Made by a program: the position numbers and the translations under genes. A DNA stretch of 64,000 nucleotides from assembly GCA_016758965.1 (NCBI GenBank), contig JAEPRB010000220.1, positions 1-64,000 on the forward strand, given 5' to 3'. Under the pieces are notes generated by a model, which was not told the origin of the DNA, did not search any database, and worked only from the letters and a program-made list of their open reading frames with translations. Shown here one piece after another: positions 39,901-52,932 of the stretch; the stretch's first letter is position 1; the number at the start of each line of letters is the position of its first letter. The stretch comes from Circinella minor. Taxonomy: Eukaryota; Mucoromycota; Mucoromycetes; Mucorales; Lichtheimiaceae.

Positions 39901-42900
39901 GAATACTGGATGATTACAGACAGATTTCAAAAGCTGCATCACACGGTCAACAGCAGAAGGATTCGACAATGATGCATGCTCAGCAATATATGCAAGCCAT
40001 TGTAAACGCAAATTGACATCTTCACCCAATAATCCTTCCAAAAAGTAATCCATAGCTACTTCAATGCGTCGTTCATCCAATTCAGACTGTTGCAAAAGAT
40101 ACAACAAATAAGCGCCTTGAATCGTTACCGTAGCCAAGTTAGAGTCTTGATTCAATGTTGCCCCACCAATGAAGTAAGGACAATTGGTTGGCGACAAAGC
40201 TTGTTCCAATAAATCAGGGATCTCAATTTCAGGTGCGTGTTCCATAAACACGTGATGATATGACGCTTGAATGGCAGCTTTGAGTGATTGACCCCTTTCT
40301 AATCGTTCCACCACATAGGTCGCTAACATTAAATAATCACGTACAGATCCCTTGTTGCTACGCAAGCTTGCGTTGGCTGTTACTTGTAACTCATTCAATA
40401 AGTCCGAAATACGTGATCCGCGAAGACCCAAACCATTGACTAATTTGGCAGCATCTTGAATATCGGTTGTATTCCAATTGGCATCCACTAAAGAAATTTC
40501 AATACCACGATTACGCATAGCACGCGATAATTCACCATTATTTGGATCCACGGTCATAAACATGCGGAAGTTGGGATGAGGCTTAATCACCTTGACTTGA
40601 CCATCAATCAAACCACGTTCATTCACCATCAACACACCATCATTTTCAAATAATGGATTAAGACGATCCAACACCGAAGGGTTACACAAATTGGCATTAT
40701 CAATCAAAAGCCAATGACCTTGTTCAAGTGCATGAATTAACAACCCATCAATCCATTCGAATTTACCAGCAACACTACTCTTTTCCAATTGTTGTAATGT
40801 CTTGGCAGCTTCTACCATTAACTTAATTTCAATCATGGCATCCGGATCCACATGCTGAGAAGCTTGATTCAATTGTTCGACAATATTTTCCAACAAGGCA
40901 TAATCTAATTGTTGTTGATTTGCGACCACTTCTTGAGAGAGCATATGTTGTTGTGTCTTCAGAGTAAACCATGCATCATTCAAATTACGGACATGTTGTA
41001 AAAATTCTTCTTGTTGAGTCATTAATAAGGCACGTGTCAATCGACTTGTTAATCGTTCCAAGGCATCCATGACCACTTGACGATGTCGATTCAAATCCAC
41101 CTGTTCAAACCCACCCAACAATTCCATAGTATCTACGCTATTGTTCATGGCGAATTCTTGTAATCGGTTACCAGTCAATCGACTTAATAAACGAACGAGA
41201 GACGTTTTACCCGATGCAGAAGGACCTGTGACAATAGCCATCCATCCAGATTCAACACATTTCATCAAGGCTTCAAGAGGAGATAAGAATGTATGTAAAA
41301 CATGTTCATCCAATTCGGGAGTTGATTTTTGTGCCAGCCTTGGTAAACGAGAATGACCCACCTCCAATTGATTTGGAGTGACATGATAAGATGGATGAAC
41401 AGGTCGAGTGTACTTGGTATCAAAGACTTGTTGATATAACTCAATCACCTTGGCACGATCTTCACGTGTACGCATACGTTGCAAATAAATAGTTTCAAGA
41501 TATTCGGATGGGTCAACGACTTGATCCTTTTGCATCAATTCAAGCCAACGGAATACATCACGTAAGTTGAATTCCCAAGGACTACCCTTTCTTCCAAACC
41601 TACAACGAACCATTGTTTCTTCATACATGTGGGTATTAAACTCAATCATTTGTTTCAATATTTGTGAATCAAACTGTGGGAATAAATGCCCACAAATAAA
41701 CAATAAATCATCTGCTGTAAGATGCTCAACATAAACTTGAGTGAAACGATTGACAAACGACTTGGGCAAACCTTTACGACCACCACCTTGTTGTAATGGA
41801 TTTTGAGCACCAAATACACGGAATCCTTGAGCACAAAAGAATTCACGATCCAATTCTGGAATATATACAGCACCACGATGATCCAAACAAGAGTTCAAAC
41901 CTTCTAATACAGATTGAGAAGCCAAATTTAACTCATCCAAAAGAACCCAGTCCCCTTGTTTCATGGCTTGCAAAAAGGGTGCATCACGCCAAGCAAATTC
42001 ACCACTATCACCTCCTTCTACAGGTAAATCGGAACCGAAAAGATCCATCAAATCTGTTTGTTCAGACAAATTGATACGAACAAGACGATGACCGGCAGCT
42101 GCTGCTAAAGCAGAGACAAGACTTGTTTTACCAACACCGGGACTACCTTCCAATAAAATGGGTTTTTTAAGTTGCATGGCACGAGCAACACGCATAGCAT
42201 TATTGGCTGTAGTAGGTGCGAGCAATGTAAACTTGATATTGGCTTTACCAAGAGATCCACGTTCGATTTGGAATGGACCAATAGAGAATTCATCATCAGA
42301 AAGAAGAACTTGTCCTTGTGTTTCACCCAAGATAGCTTCTTCATTTTGAGCATCAGGTACATTGGCCAATTTTCTCAAACATTTCAATCTAAATTCTCGA
42401 AGCGTGTCACCGCTCAGGAATGAACCAGAGGCACCATGAGATCCAAGACCATCCAGTAAGACCAAACAACCACCGTGAGCAAATGTCATATCTGGATCCA
42501 AATGATGTTCAATAACACCAGCTTGAATGAATCGTACCCATGATAAAATGTCACGTAGACTCACTACAGTACGTGTTTGACCCAATGATTGTGTAAACCA
42601 TTCAATAAAGTCGAGCATTTTGCCACCATATCCTTGCAAAGCAGGATGAGCTGTCAATTGTTCATCGATAATCATGGTCAAATCGTCACGATCAGTAACA
42701 GAAGGAACCCAGATTTCAGTAAACCGGTTACGAAGAGCAGGTGAGAGTTCCTTTTTACCATAATCACCACCAGGATTCATGGTAGCCAAGAATTGAAATC
42801 CTTCTTGTCCATATAATTCTTCAACATGTTTACCACCCTTTTCAGCCAATACCAATAATCGACTTGGTTCAAGAACAGAATTAAGACGTTCCAATACCGA

Positions 42901-45900
42901 ATCGTCCGCAAGAGAAATTTCATCCAACAAGAATAAATGACCATCACGAAGTGCTTGTACCAAAGGACCATCGTGCCACTCAAATAATTGATCCGTTTCA
43001 GTATGATGACGAACAGGTCTTTGACCACCCAATAAATCACCCGTCTCAGTATTTTGATGACAATTAACAATATGTAATTCACGGTTAAATGTTTCTGCCA
43101 ACATTTGACATACGGTGGTTTTACCACATCCGGTATCACCAACCAATAAAACAGGTTCTTTGTAACGTAAACAACGTGCTACCAAACTAAACAATCGTCG
43201 CATTGCTTTGGTCCATACCAACTTAGTATCCTCACCCTCTGATTTTTCACGTAAAATCTTGTCATAAATAGCAAATTCTTCCAATCGTCCACAATCATAC
43301 ATGACATTTTCATCCAACTGCACCTTCATGACGGTTTCCAAAACATGCTTGACCACTTTCTTTTCTTCATCCTTGCGACATCGTTCTGCTAATAACATAT
43401 AACCATGTTCAGCTAGTTCTTGGTATCCATTAGGATCACGACCAGCCCAACGGAAAAGATCACGTAATGTAATAAAACTATGTTTTTGTTCAAATAATCG
43501 AGAGCTCTTGCGATGCTCCATAAGGGACTTGTATACTTGAACCAATTTTTTACAATAAGAAGGAGCAATTTGACACCGTTGAGAAAGAATCATTTCCAAC
43601 TCATCTTGAGGTATATCATCAAAGTGTAATTCCAAAAACCGGTTTCTAAAAGCTCTTGACAATGCCTTACGACCACCATAAAGACCTGCTGGATTTTGTG
43701 TAGCAAACAGCATGAAGTGAGGATGAGGTTTGACTATTTCTTGCGTTTCAGGAATCAATAATTCTCGATTATCATCTAAAAGACGATTCAAGGCTTCTAA
43801 AACATCCGAGGGCGCCAAATTCAATTCGTCCAATACAATCCAATAACCATTTCTCAAAGCCTCTACAAGGACACCTTCCTGGAATACCAATTTTCCTTGA
43901 CTATTAGAAACATAAGTACCAAGATATTCTTGCAAATCAGTATGTTCATGATTATTGATACGAACAAATCGGTGGCCAGTCTTTTTTGCCAAGTATTCAA
44001 TCATACTTGTTTTACCAGCCGAAGTGGGACCTTGAATCAAAACGGGGAATTTACGAGACATGATAACACGGGCCAAATTATACAAGTTAGTTTCCACCGA
44101 TTGAGTCAAAATATAATGACCATCATCATTAGGATCGAATTGACCTTGTTCAAGCCAAAAGTAACCAAATTGAATAAAGTTATCAGAAGGTTGTGCTGGA
44201 ATTTGAGAAATTAAATGGGCAGGATTCTTAACACCTCGTAAAATAGTCTTGTAAATCAATTGTCGCATCAATACTTCACTTTCCTTGTTCAATTGTGTTA
44301 AAAATGTCATACAAAAACCTTCATAAAGCGATCTTCGAAGACCATACGTGGGATAAATTTGTACGACATAGGTCAATGCACGTGATAAGGTACGCATACT
44401 AAAATGAGGCCGTTGATTGGCACCATCCACCAATTGATGTTGTTGTGTCAATTTCTTGGCTTCCAAGTAAAATTCAGCTACATCATCACACGATCGTTCA
44501 TCAGAAACTGCAATCTTCCCCATATATCGTCGTACAATTTGTAACAAATCTTCATAACGTTGATCTGGTGGATGAACATAAAATTCAGTAAATCGATTAC
44601 GAAGACCTGGTGGTAAATCACGTTTACCCACATCCGTAGCAGGATTCATACAAGCAAACAGTCGAAAGTTTGGATGGCGTTGAATAGGTTCCACATCACC
44701 CTTTTCAGTCAACAACAAAGAACCCTCAGCATCTTGTAATAAACCAGATAAGCATTCTAATGTTTCTGTGGTAGCCAAATTAATTTCATCCAAAAGAATC
44801 CAGTCACCACGTCGTACAGCCTTGACCAAAGATCCTTCCATAAAATTAAACACAAAATTGTTTTCTGCTTGTGTTTGTTGTACTTGGAAATCTTCGACTT
44901 GTTTTTGGAAATTTTTCCATGCTTTGCGTAATTCAGGTGGAGAAAGTTTTTTACTTTCACCTTTACTTTCTCTTGTAAATTGAACTTGAGAAGTCTTGAT
45001 AGCATGTTGAAGTAAAGCAACAAAATATTTCCAATTTTGTCGTACAAAAGCTTTGCGAACAGTATCCAAAAACTTTAAATTCTTTTCATCAGACTTGAAT
45101 GTACGTTCAAATAAGTCTTCTACTGATTCTTTCAATGGCATGGCCAAGATTTTGCCTTCAACAGGTTTGAATCCACCCAATAGATCGGAACTATCGGATT
45201 GTTGAGACAAATTGACAACCACAAGATTTTGATTTAACATATCGGCTAATTGTTGTACGACAGTAGTTTTACCAGTACCCGTTTCACCAACGAGTAAAGT
45301 GGGTTCGTTTAATAGGACACAAACCGAAATACGTTCTAAAAGTCGCAAGGCATGACCCGTGGTTGCAAAGGGACGTTTTATTCCTCGTTTCACGACAGTT
45401 TTACCGTGGATAGAGGATAAATCAGCACGACCAATAACAACTTCTTGTAGATCTGCTGATTGGCGTAAAGCAGGTTTACGTTGATCCACATAATTGCGAA
45501 CATATTCAGGGGATAATTGAAGTGGTTCACCAACACGTTCAAGAACAGTAACCCACGTAGGATAGTCAGGTATCATACCACAAAAACAATCCACAGCTTC
45601 ACTAAACAAATCCTCTCGAATCGTCATATCCATAGCCAGTTCAAAATCAGCATGACCATTTAAATCCGTATTCAATCTAGTGTTGATACGATGACACCAT
45701 TTCATCAAATCACGTGTTGAAATATATCGTCCCATTGTCGATAAGGTAGAGAAATTAGGGTCTTGATAAATGTTGATGACTGCTTGGAATAAACGCATTA
45801 CATGAATGGCAAAATTACCAATGTGAGAGAATTTTTGACGAACCACAGTTTCCAACTCTTCCATGGATAAAGGTTCAATATGAACTCGAGTCCATAAGTT

Positions 45901-47739
45901 CGCACCAGAGACAAGTTGATGTTGATGACGTTTGGAGGAGGAATTGCGTGATGGAATATAAGATCGGGTACCAAAAAGTTGAAAACCTTCTTTAGCAGTA
46001 ATCTTTTCACCTCGTGAAGGAATAAAAAGTTGTCGAGTTTCAAGTAATGGAAGTAAAACGGAAATAACTTCTGCTGGTGCAAGATCGATATCTTCAATTA
46101 AAACCCAACGTCCTTCTTGTACAGCAGTTGTCAATACACCAGCTTGCCATCGAAATGATCCAGGTGTTGATGTGGAAACATAGGTACCGAGTAATACTTT
46201 AGGATCAGTTTGATCACCAAGATGAATTTTAATCAATTCTAGAAAGAAGAAAAAAAAATAATGATCATTATAAATATATATAAATATTTAATATGTAACA
46301 ATAATTCATATATATGAATAATACTTACGATCTGCTCTGCCTGTTCTATATGCTAATTCTTCCACAATTGAAGTTTTCCCTGCACCTGTAACACCTTCCA
46401 AAAAAGTAGGTGCACCAATTGACAATGCCAAACTAAGGGTATTTAAATTTCTTGTTGTTGTTTCTGTCAATATAAGTTGCTGTTGATTCGATAGTTTTTT
46501 TTGCTGATAATTACTATCATTGATAGTTTTAGGTAACAAAACACCACATAAGTTACAAGTAAGCGATGATAAATCTTTGTCTTGAATATATTGTTCTTCT
46601 GTTGTAGTTGGATAATCGTTTTGTGTTAATTCCAATTGTTGTTGAGCTAAATTTTGTTCCTCCCATAATCTAATATTGTACAGTTACACAAATGAAAAAT
46701 TAAAATGTTGTCAGCCGAAAAAAGCAAAAAAAAAAAACTTTTTGTATCATTCCCCGATTATTGAAAAATATTTTTTTTTCTTACCGAAGCATTCGCAAAT
46801 TAACTCTTGTTCCATCAATAATCATCATAATAGGTTCTTCTTTTTCATTAAATGATTTTAATAATGATTTTGTTTGCAAATCACTTAATCCATAGGCTTT
46901 GCTTAAACAAAGAATAGTAAGATATCGAATACAATCATCTGAGTACTTTAACAATTCCACCATGGGTCCCCAATTCCAAAGTGGTGCAAAAGTAGATGTA
47001 GAAAATGATAAGAGTCGATAGGTTGTTAATAAAAGATCTTGTAATTCGGCTGTTGATGATGATGTAGTAGATGTAGTATTCTAGTAATCGTACCCCCCCC
47101 AATGTAATTAGTATCATTCGCTATAATTATTAATTCTATCTTTCTTTCTTTTTTACCTCCATGTTATGCGGTAAATGAGTCAATCGTTCAAATAATGATG
47201 GTGAGTTTATGAAATATGTTACAGCCAAGCTAAATTTATAAAAAAAAAATTATCAGGTTATTATCTCATATTATTAAAATTTTCCTATATATCTAATACT
47301 CATTATATCCACTAACGAAATTGTACCTTTTCACTTGCGGTACAATTGGTAATACAATGCTAAATGCTTTTGCGACCCATTCTATTCTATTTACAGCGTT
47401 GGGTTCTTGAATAAATGCAGGTGTTGCCCATCGAGCAACCAGATCTAAAACGATCGGACGAAAAAGTGAGATCATGGTACGTGTATAAGTGGAATGAAAA
47501 AGACAAATAGATAAAGTGTTCAGCACATGGGATCGAGGTACTATTGTTGGATTATTCACATAGCGTTCGAGTAATGAAACATTGATCGTCGTCGTTATAT
47601 CGTGTGAAGCCAAAAGAGTGGGTAAGAACTGACGAATAGCACTTTTTAAATCAAAGGCCAATGGATTGTATAGTAAATCATTATTATTGGAGTCGTTCAT
47701 TTGTTGTACAGGTGTCATGATTGTATCCGTATCAGTCAT
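30995..47739 (-). CDS. MDN1: midasin (Rea1), giant six-AAA+ ATPase of 60S ribosome assembly
   Basis: Twelve exons (47739-47327, 47229-47157, 47080-46785, 46669-46329, 46238-39871, 39787-39208, 39127-38976, 38881-38596, 38506-38376, 38291-38221, 38145-38001, 37900-30995) join in frame to 5253 residues, within the family's range (yeast about 4900). Six Walker A loops are visible: GVTGAGKT (about 355), GETGTGKT (690), GPTSAGKT (1110), GDTGCGKT (1410), GSPGVGKT (1740) and GPSASGKT (2050). Walker B blocks such as WVLLDELNLA follow. Then come a long linker, an Asp/Glu-rich region (about 4345-4930) and a C-terminal MIDAS/VWA domain with DDSKSMS (about 5055), which grips Rsa4 and Ytm1 UBL domains to remodel pre-60S particles in the nucleolus and nucleoplasm. 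Confidence 0.97.
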
Positions 47740-48438
47740 TTTTATAGAAGAAATGAAAAAAAAACCACTTGTTAATTATTGTCTCCCCCCGAGTTACAAG
47801 AAAAAAAAAGGGTTTTTTTATAATTGTTTTCTAGGTTTTGAATAAAACGAAGATTTTTTTTTTTTTGACACTCGGCTTCACCGAAGTAAAAATTTTCGCG
47901 GCATTATAAAGGAAAAAGTGTGTTACCCTTTTTGGAAGAAGCATCGCCACTACAAATTCTTTGTTTTGTTTTTGCGCGCTATAGGTTTAAATGATAATAT
48001 ATATTTGATGTCCTGTATAAGAGCTAGAATTAAGTTATATACGTAACTCTATTTACCTGTTATTAAAACCTTTTTTTTTAATAAGATATGTGTTTTTTTT
48101 ATAGTACAATTAAAATAAATATCTTACTATTCTAGATGTTTTAACATAAAAGCAGAATAAATGGATCAATAATAGCAAGCGACCTTTTTCAAGATAGTCA
48201 AAGTATGAAACAGTAAAACTTTTTGTAAAATTATCATATGCAATATGAAAAATTATTATAAACAAGAGTAGTAAAGGGACGTAAACAAAATCTTTTGATA
48301 AGAAAAAGAAAACATGACGTAGGGAGTACAAAAAAAAAAACCTTTCTACTGTCGGAGCATATCTTAACAATCAAATGAAAAAGTATTATTATTCTTGGTT
48401 TTTAATTCGATACTAACTAATGCATCAACAAGAAAACA
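47740..48438. promoter_or_regulatory. divergent promoter region of MDN1 and the DCAF4-like gene
   Basis: About 700 bases separate two start codons facing away from each other. AAAAATTTT at 47888-47896 matches the core of the ribosome-biogenesis RRPE element known from yeasts, about 150 bases from the MDN1 start. A CGCGG follows directly. Poly(T) tracts flank it. Function is inferred from motif and position only. Confidence 0.35.
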
Positions 48439-50094
48439 ATGCAAGAGATTCCCGGTTATTATTTTGATCCGGTTAAAAACCGTTATTTCAAAATTATGCC
48501 TTCGGGTCCACACAGTCTAGCTGCTATTCGAAAAGCACAGCAAGAAGCTGATCGATCAACAACCAATAAAAACAAAAACGACATTACAACACGCCGACAA
48601 CGATCCAAACTTCCACCCTTACCTAATACGATATGCGATCAAAATGTCATTGCTTATCTTCGTTCTCGTCGTATATGTACTAAACTTTCAAGACGGAATC
48701 TTTTAAATAATGATACCATTAGCAACACCATTAATAATAGAATGATAGCATCGACAGCACCTGCGACAACGAAAAGTAGAACAAATATGAATACAACAAC
48801 TTTAATGGGTACACGCGCTTTGTATAAAAATTTACGTCCAACAAATCAATTAAATATTCCTGGTTCTCCTTTATCGCGTGCATGTTCTATGGATTTCCAT
48901 GATGGCGACGCAGTAATATGTTATCCACAAGGTTGTCCCATGCGTTTTAAATATCAATGTGATCCATTTTTTGCCATGTGGAACACTCAGTTTCCTGCTC
49001 ATGTTTCTGCTGATGTCACAAATATTCATTTGGGGAGACAATTAGTACGGTATCGAGACGATGAATATCGACGGCCTGTTTATGGATCAACAGAATTATG
49101 TTCTGAGGATAGCAAAGCAACATTATGGCGCGTTTCCATGCCATCCGTTGCAGAGATGGATCAGGAACTAGCAACATTTTTACGTGACCAGCATACCAAT
49201 ACAATAACAAACGAAAATAGAAATGTACCCGTGGTTTTGGACAGTTCCACCAACAATAGTCGAGATAGACGAGCTATTACAATGGATTGTACATTTTCAT
49301 TAAAACGAAATAATTTTTGGACGTGTTCTGTGAATGATATCGACAATTCCCTTGTCGTTGGATGTGATACTGGAGCTTTCATGCTGACATCCACATTTAA
49401 TGTTTTGGGACGATCAACGTCACGCACAGCCGTATTAGCAAGTTCCATTATACCTGAACGACCTGGTATAGCATGGCTTGGATGTCGTGATAGTGAAGTG
49501 AAATTATTTGATCCACGAATGCACAGTCAACAGCAATTACGATTCAAACATTCTCGTTTGGCTGTTTCCAATTTAAAAGCATTGGATGCTTATCGTTTAT
49601 TAGCTGTAGATGTGGGAGAATCAGTGGCGATTTGGGATATTCGATACATTTCCTCCAAAAACAATAACAATAACATTTACAATAAAAGGTGTCGACCTAT
49701 TCAAAGACTTAAGGGACATGTAAATACAGGCGGGACACGAGTTGCTGTTGATGTAGATAAAAAGGGACACTTATTAGCATTAGCAGGAAATGATCATCGA
49801 GTACGATTATGGTCTTTGGCAGATTCTCATATACAAGGAGAACAATCAGTGCCCTTTTGGGAATCGAAAATTTTTACTAGTGGTAATGATGAGGAAGGAC
49901 CTGTACAAGCTGTAAAGTTTATTGATGATCCACCTCCCATGGTGAAAGTATGGAATAAATTACCAATGATGCCAAAGGATCGACAGAATCAAGCACCTGG
50001 ATTAGTTGTTGCAGCACCAGTAAATAATATGACTAATATATCGTCAGTATCATCAAGGACAATATCATCGGGTATTCATTGGTTTACAATCTAA
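48439..50094 (+). CDS. DCAF4: DCAF4-like WD40 protein
   Basis: An intron-free gene of 551 residues. The N terminus PGYYFDPVKNRYFKIMP is the conserved motif of DDB1- and CUL4-associated factor 4 (WDR21). About 200 poorly ordered residues follow, then a WD40 propeller: SVNDIDNSLVVGCDTGA, GIAWLGCRDSEVKLFDPRM, LLAVDVGESVAIWDIRY and GHVNTGG...LALAGNDHRVRLWSL. SVAIWDIR (about residue 397-402) fits the WDxR (DWD) motif used by CRL4 receptors to dock on DDB1. It probably acts as a substrate receptor for a CUL4-DDB1 ubiquitin ligase; the CUL1 gene in this window is not the expected partner. Its lack of introns contrasts with most neighbours. Confidence 0.85.
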   Translation: MQEIPGYYFDPVKNRYFKIMPSGPHSLAAIRKAQQEADRSTTNKNKNDITTRRQRSKLPPLPNTICDQNVIAYLRSRRICTKLSRRNLLNNDTISNTINNRMIASTAPATTKSRTNMNTTTLMGTRALYKNLRPTNQLNIPGSPLSRACSMDFHDGDAVICYPQGCPMRFKYQCDPFFAMWNTQFPAHVSADVTNIHLGRQLVRYRDDEYRRPVYGSTELCSEDSKATLWRVSMPSVAEMDQELATFLRDQHTNTITNENRNVPVVLDSSTNNSRDRRAITMDCTFSLKRNNFWTCSVNDIDNSLVVGCDTGAFMLTSTFNVLGRSTSRTAVLASSIIPERPGIAWLGCRDSEVKLFDPRMHSQQQLRFKHSRLAVSNLKALDAYRLLAVDVGESVAIWDIRYISSKNNNNNIYNKRCRPIQRLKGHVNTGGTRVAVDVDKKGHLLALAGNDHRVRLWSLADSHIQGEQSVPFWESKIFTSGNDEEGPVQAVKFIDDPPPMVKVWNKLPMMPKDRQNQAPGLVVAAPVNNMTNISSVSSRTISSGIHWFTI

Positions 50095-50410
50095 ATTATA
50101 GCATTCTCTTTTCTTTCTTCAAACAAGTGTACATATTTATACCCTACATTACCCATATAATAATAGTATATTTTCGCATTTTTCTTGTGCTTTATAAAGT
50201 ATTATAACATACATATATAACCCATTCGTACATATAAAGAAATCCAAAATTATTGATATAAACATATAGAAATACGTAGAAAATTTATTGAAGGGTAGGG
50301 GGGGATACGGTACATATACAAAAAAAAAAAGCGAAAAGTAAAAGAAATATGTGTTTTTATATTTTACAAATTGGGGTGACAAGGAATATTATTATTGTTG
50401 CTATGGTAAC
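50095..50410. other. intergenic between convergent genes
   Basis: A 316-base AT-rich spacer that holds the 3' ends of the DCAF4-like and NBP35 genes. A G run lies at 50298-50304. No gene is seen. Confidence 0.5.
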
Positions 50411-51636
50411 TTAATCGAAATGTGCTTGTAATTCTATTGATATAAATAATATTAATTAGATTTCATCAAATTACCCAACACATAAATTTAAATATAAAAA
50501 AAAAACTTACTGTCAATGATAGCTTCATAAGCACTAGAAGCAGGTGAATCTGGATGTTCATCCATAAACGATACACCCATATCACAACTCTTTGCAATCC
50601 TTGGGTCTAAAGGAATTTTGCCCAACAACTCAATATTTAATTCTTTAGCTAATTTTTCAGCACCGCCTGAGGTAGGAGGGAAAATAACCGATTCACCGTG
50701 ACAATTAGGACATACAAATCCAGACATATTCTCCACAATTCCTAAGATTGGAATATTGACTTTACGACAAAAGTCGATTTCTTTGCGAACATCCTGTAAT
50801 GCTACTTCTTGTGGTGTTGTAATGACAATTGCACCATCAATACCACTTTCTTTTAAATAGGAAGCAACTGATAAATGTTCATCTGAAGTACCAGGAGGTG
50901 TATCAACTAATAAGTAATCCAAATTTCCCCAATCCACATCTTTTAAGAATTGTTTGATAAGACCATTCTTTTTAGGTCCTCTCCAGATAACGGCATCATC
51001 CTTATTAGGTAACATAAATCCAATACTCATAACACCCAAATTTTCTTGTACAAAGACAGGTTGCCATCCACTATTACTTTGATGGATTTGTTCACCTTCT
51101 AATCCCATAATGGTCGGAATGGAAGGTCCACAAATATCAACATCCATTACACCCACTTCACTTTCTTCGTCATGAGCTAACGCAAAAGCAAGTTGAGAAG
51201 TAAAACTAGATTTACCAACCCCTCCTTTACCAGAAAGAATTAAGATTTTATGTTTTACTGAAGACATACGTGCTGTAATCAGTGGAATAGCTAATAAAAT
51301 AGAATTTTTTTTTTTCGTTGAAACAGTTAGCTTTTTAAAATAATAACATTCCTTGTAAATATAAGAAGTAGTAATGTAGTTATTTATTTACCTGGATCAG
51401 GACCTTTAGGTGCAGTTGCACAGACATTTTGATTTGGACAACCTGCACAAGCTGAAGCTTTACCAGCTTGATCACTTTCGGTTCCCTAATAATTACAATC
51501 GAGAATAGATCGATTAATAAAATAAAAAAAAAAGGTCTATTGCTAGTTGAAGAGAAAAGAAATAACAAAATAGACATACTGGACAATGTTCGGGAGCATT
51601 TTCTGGTACGTTTTCGTCTGAATGAGGAGGCGACAT
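50411..51636 (-). CDS. NBP35: cytosolic Fe-S cluster assembly scaffold ATPase Nbp35/NUBP1
   Basis: Four exons (51636-51580, 51485-51392, 51290-50511, 50433-50411) join to 317 residues. The N-terminal ferredoxin-like motif is complete: C18-x13-C32-x2-C35-x5-C41 in [10 protein letters not shown]...[11 protein letters not shown]. The deviant Walker A GKGGVGKS (71-78) and the [13 protein letters not shown] and [10 protein letters not shown] blocks mark the Mrp/Nbp35 NTPase. C244-x2-C247 (FVCPNC) binds the bridging 4Fe-4S cluster with Cfd1. The protein builds Fe-S clusters for cytosolic and nuclear enzymes. The last exon encodes only KLQAHFD; without it the protein would end a few residues early by reading into the intron. 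Confidence 0.96.
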
Positions 51637-52220
51637 TTTTTTTTTTTAGTCGTTCTAATTAATAAGAAATATAAAAAAGAAAAAGATGGATTATTAATAA
51701 GCTGTTCTGTGCTGCTTATGAAAAAAAAAAAAGAAAAAAAAAGAGTGCTTCATCAACCAAGCATTCTTATTGGTTGTTTGGTTGCTTTGATCTGAGCTTG
51801 ATCTCACGACTAAACATCTTTGGTGAGAGAGATCAGCAGTAAATATAACAGACATGATTTTATTAGTTGAATGTCTTAACTAATTATTTTAGAAAAGTAT
51901 ACATTGATAATGATTATTAATTTGCTATTATGGAGTTGCAATAAAAGCTATATATATGTTTTACTTATCACATTTGTATATTAATGCAACATTTACCATA
52001 TTCTTAAGAATTAAGGCATAAAATTATATTTACTTTTAACTTGAAGTCCTCCATAACTTTATCACCTTCCGACCCATAAAAAATAACGATGTTTTAAGAA
52101 ACAGTAGTAAAAGGCATTCCGTTTATTTTTTACCACTTACGTAAAAAGAAAAGGATATAGAATTTTCGCTTTGATACACTGTATCTTTTAAAATGATATT
52201 TACGACGATGTATATTTATA
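51637..52220. other. intergenic upstream of NBP35
   Basis: AT-rich promoter-side DNA with A-rich homopolymers. An imperfect hairpin at 51799-51835 pairs TGATCTCAC with GTGAGAGAGATCA. No gene is supported. Confidence 0.4.
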
Positions 52221-52932
52221 CAGAGGAACCCCGTTAATTTCATATCCGTTAACTTTCACATTTTCATTAATGTCATAGAAATTCAGGGAATGGAAAAATT
52301 GACTTAATAAAATTTTCACATTCTCATTTATTTCACTTTCAATGTAAGCAGGAGTACTATGCGCACTTAATGAATACATATTTTTATACATTGATTTTAG
52401 TGTATTACGTAATACTCTTTAAAGATAATTGTATTCAGATAAGGATTTTCTCGTCTAAGAAATATATATCAGCCAAACAACTTATTTTGAAGTTTAACGC
52501 ATAAAGCATGAAATTCGGACAGATTTCGGCACTTTGAGTTCCTGAAGATTCTTTCTTTCCATGGACCTAACAAATGCTTAATTTTTTACATGTTTTGGAG
52601 TTGACTTTTGCCAATCATTCGATATTTTTAAATTATTTTGTTAGTCACTGTTTTTTAACTGTTTTTTAACTAGTAATAGTAGAAAAAGAAGGAAGATAAA
52701 ATATAAAATTACATTGGTAATAAAGATGGAACGAATAAAAGTGTTTACGTATATACACTTTTCCTGAATAATATTTGCATTATAAGTAGTATGTATATAT
52801 GCATTATCTCTTTCCTATTAACTGCCCTTAAAAGTAAATAATTATATCTAATCTCGATAACTTTCACATCATCCTCTTTATTTTCACACTAAAAATGGGA
52901 GATGTAAGTTTGAAATTAACGGGGTTCCTCTG
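52221..52932. mobile_element. 712-bp TA-flanked inverted-repeat element (pogo/Tigger-like MITE)
   Basis: The terminal inverted repeat is a perfect 22 bp, starting CAGAGGAACCCCGTTAATTT at the left end; the right end is its exact reverse complement. TA lies on each side (52219-52220, 52933-52934). Inside each end is a second CTTTCACAT motif, a possible subterminal site. A 63-codon open frame at the left end resembles no transposase, so I read it as non-autonomous. The perfect TIR suggests a fairly recent insertion. Confidence 0.8.

Noticed and set aside
48110..48370. Minus-strand hydrophobic frame in the MDN1/DCAF4 promoter
   Set aside because: Its Phe/Leu-rich composition is that of read-through AT-rich DNA, and it occupies a likely promoter.
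52200..52391. 63-codon minus-strand frame at the end of the 712-bp element as a transposase
   Set aside because: It includes the terminal repeat itself and has no DDE or helix-turn-helix features.
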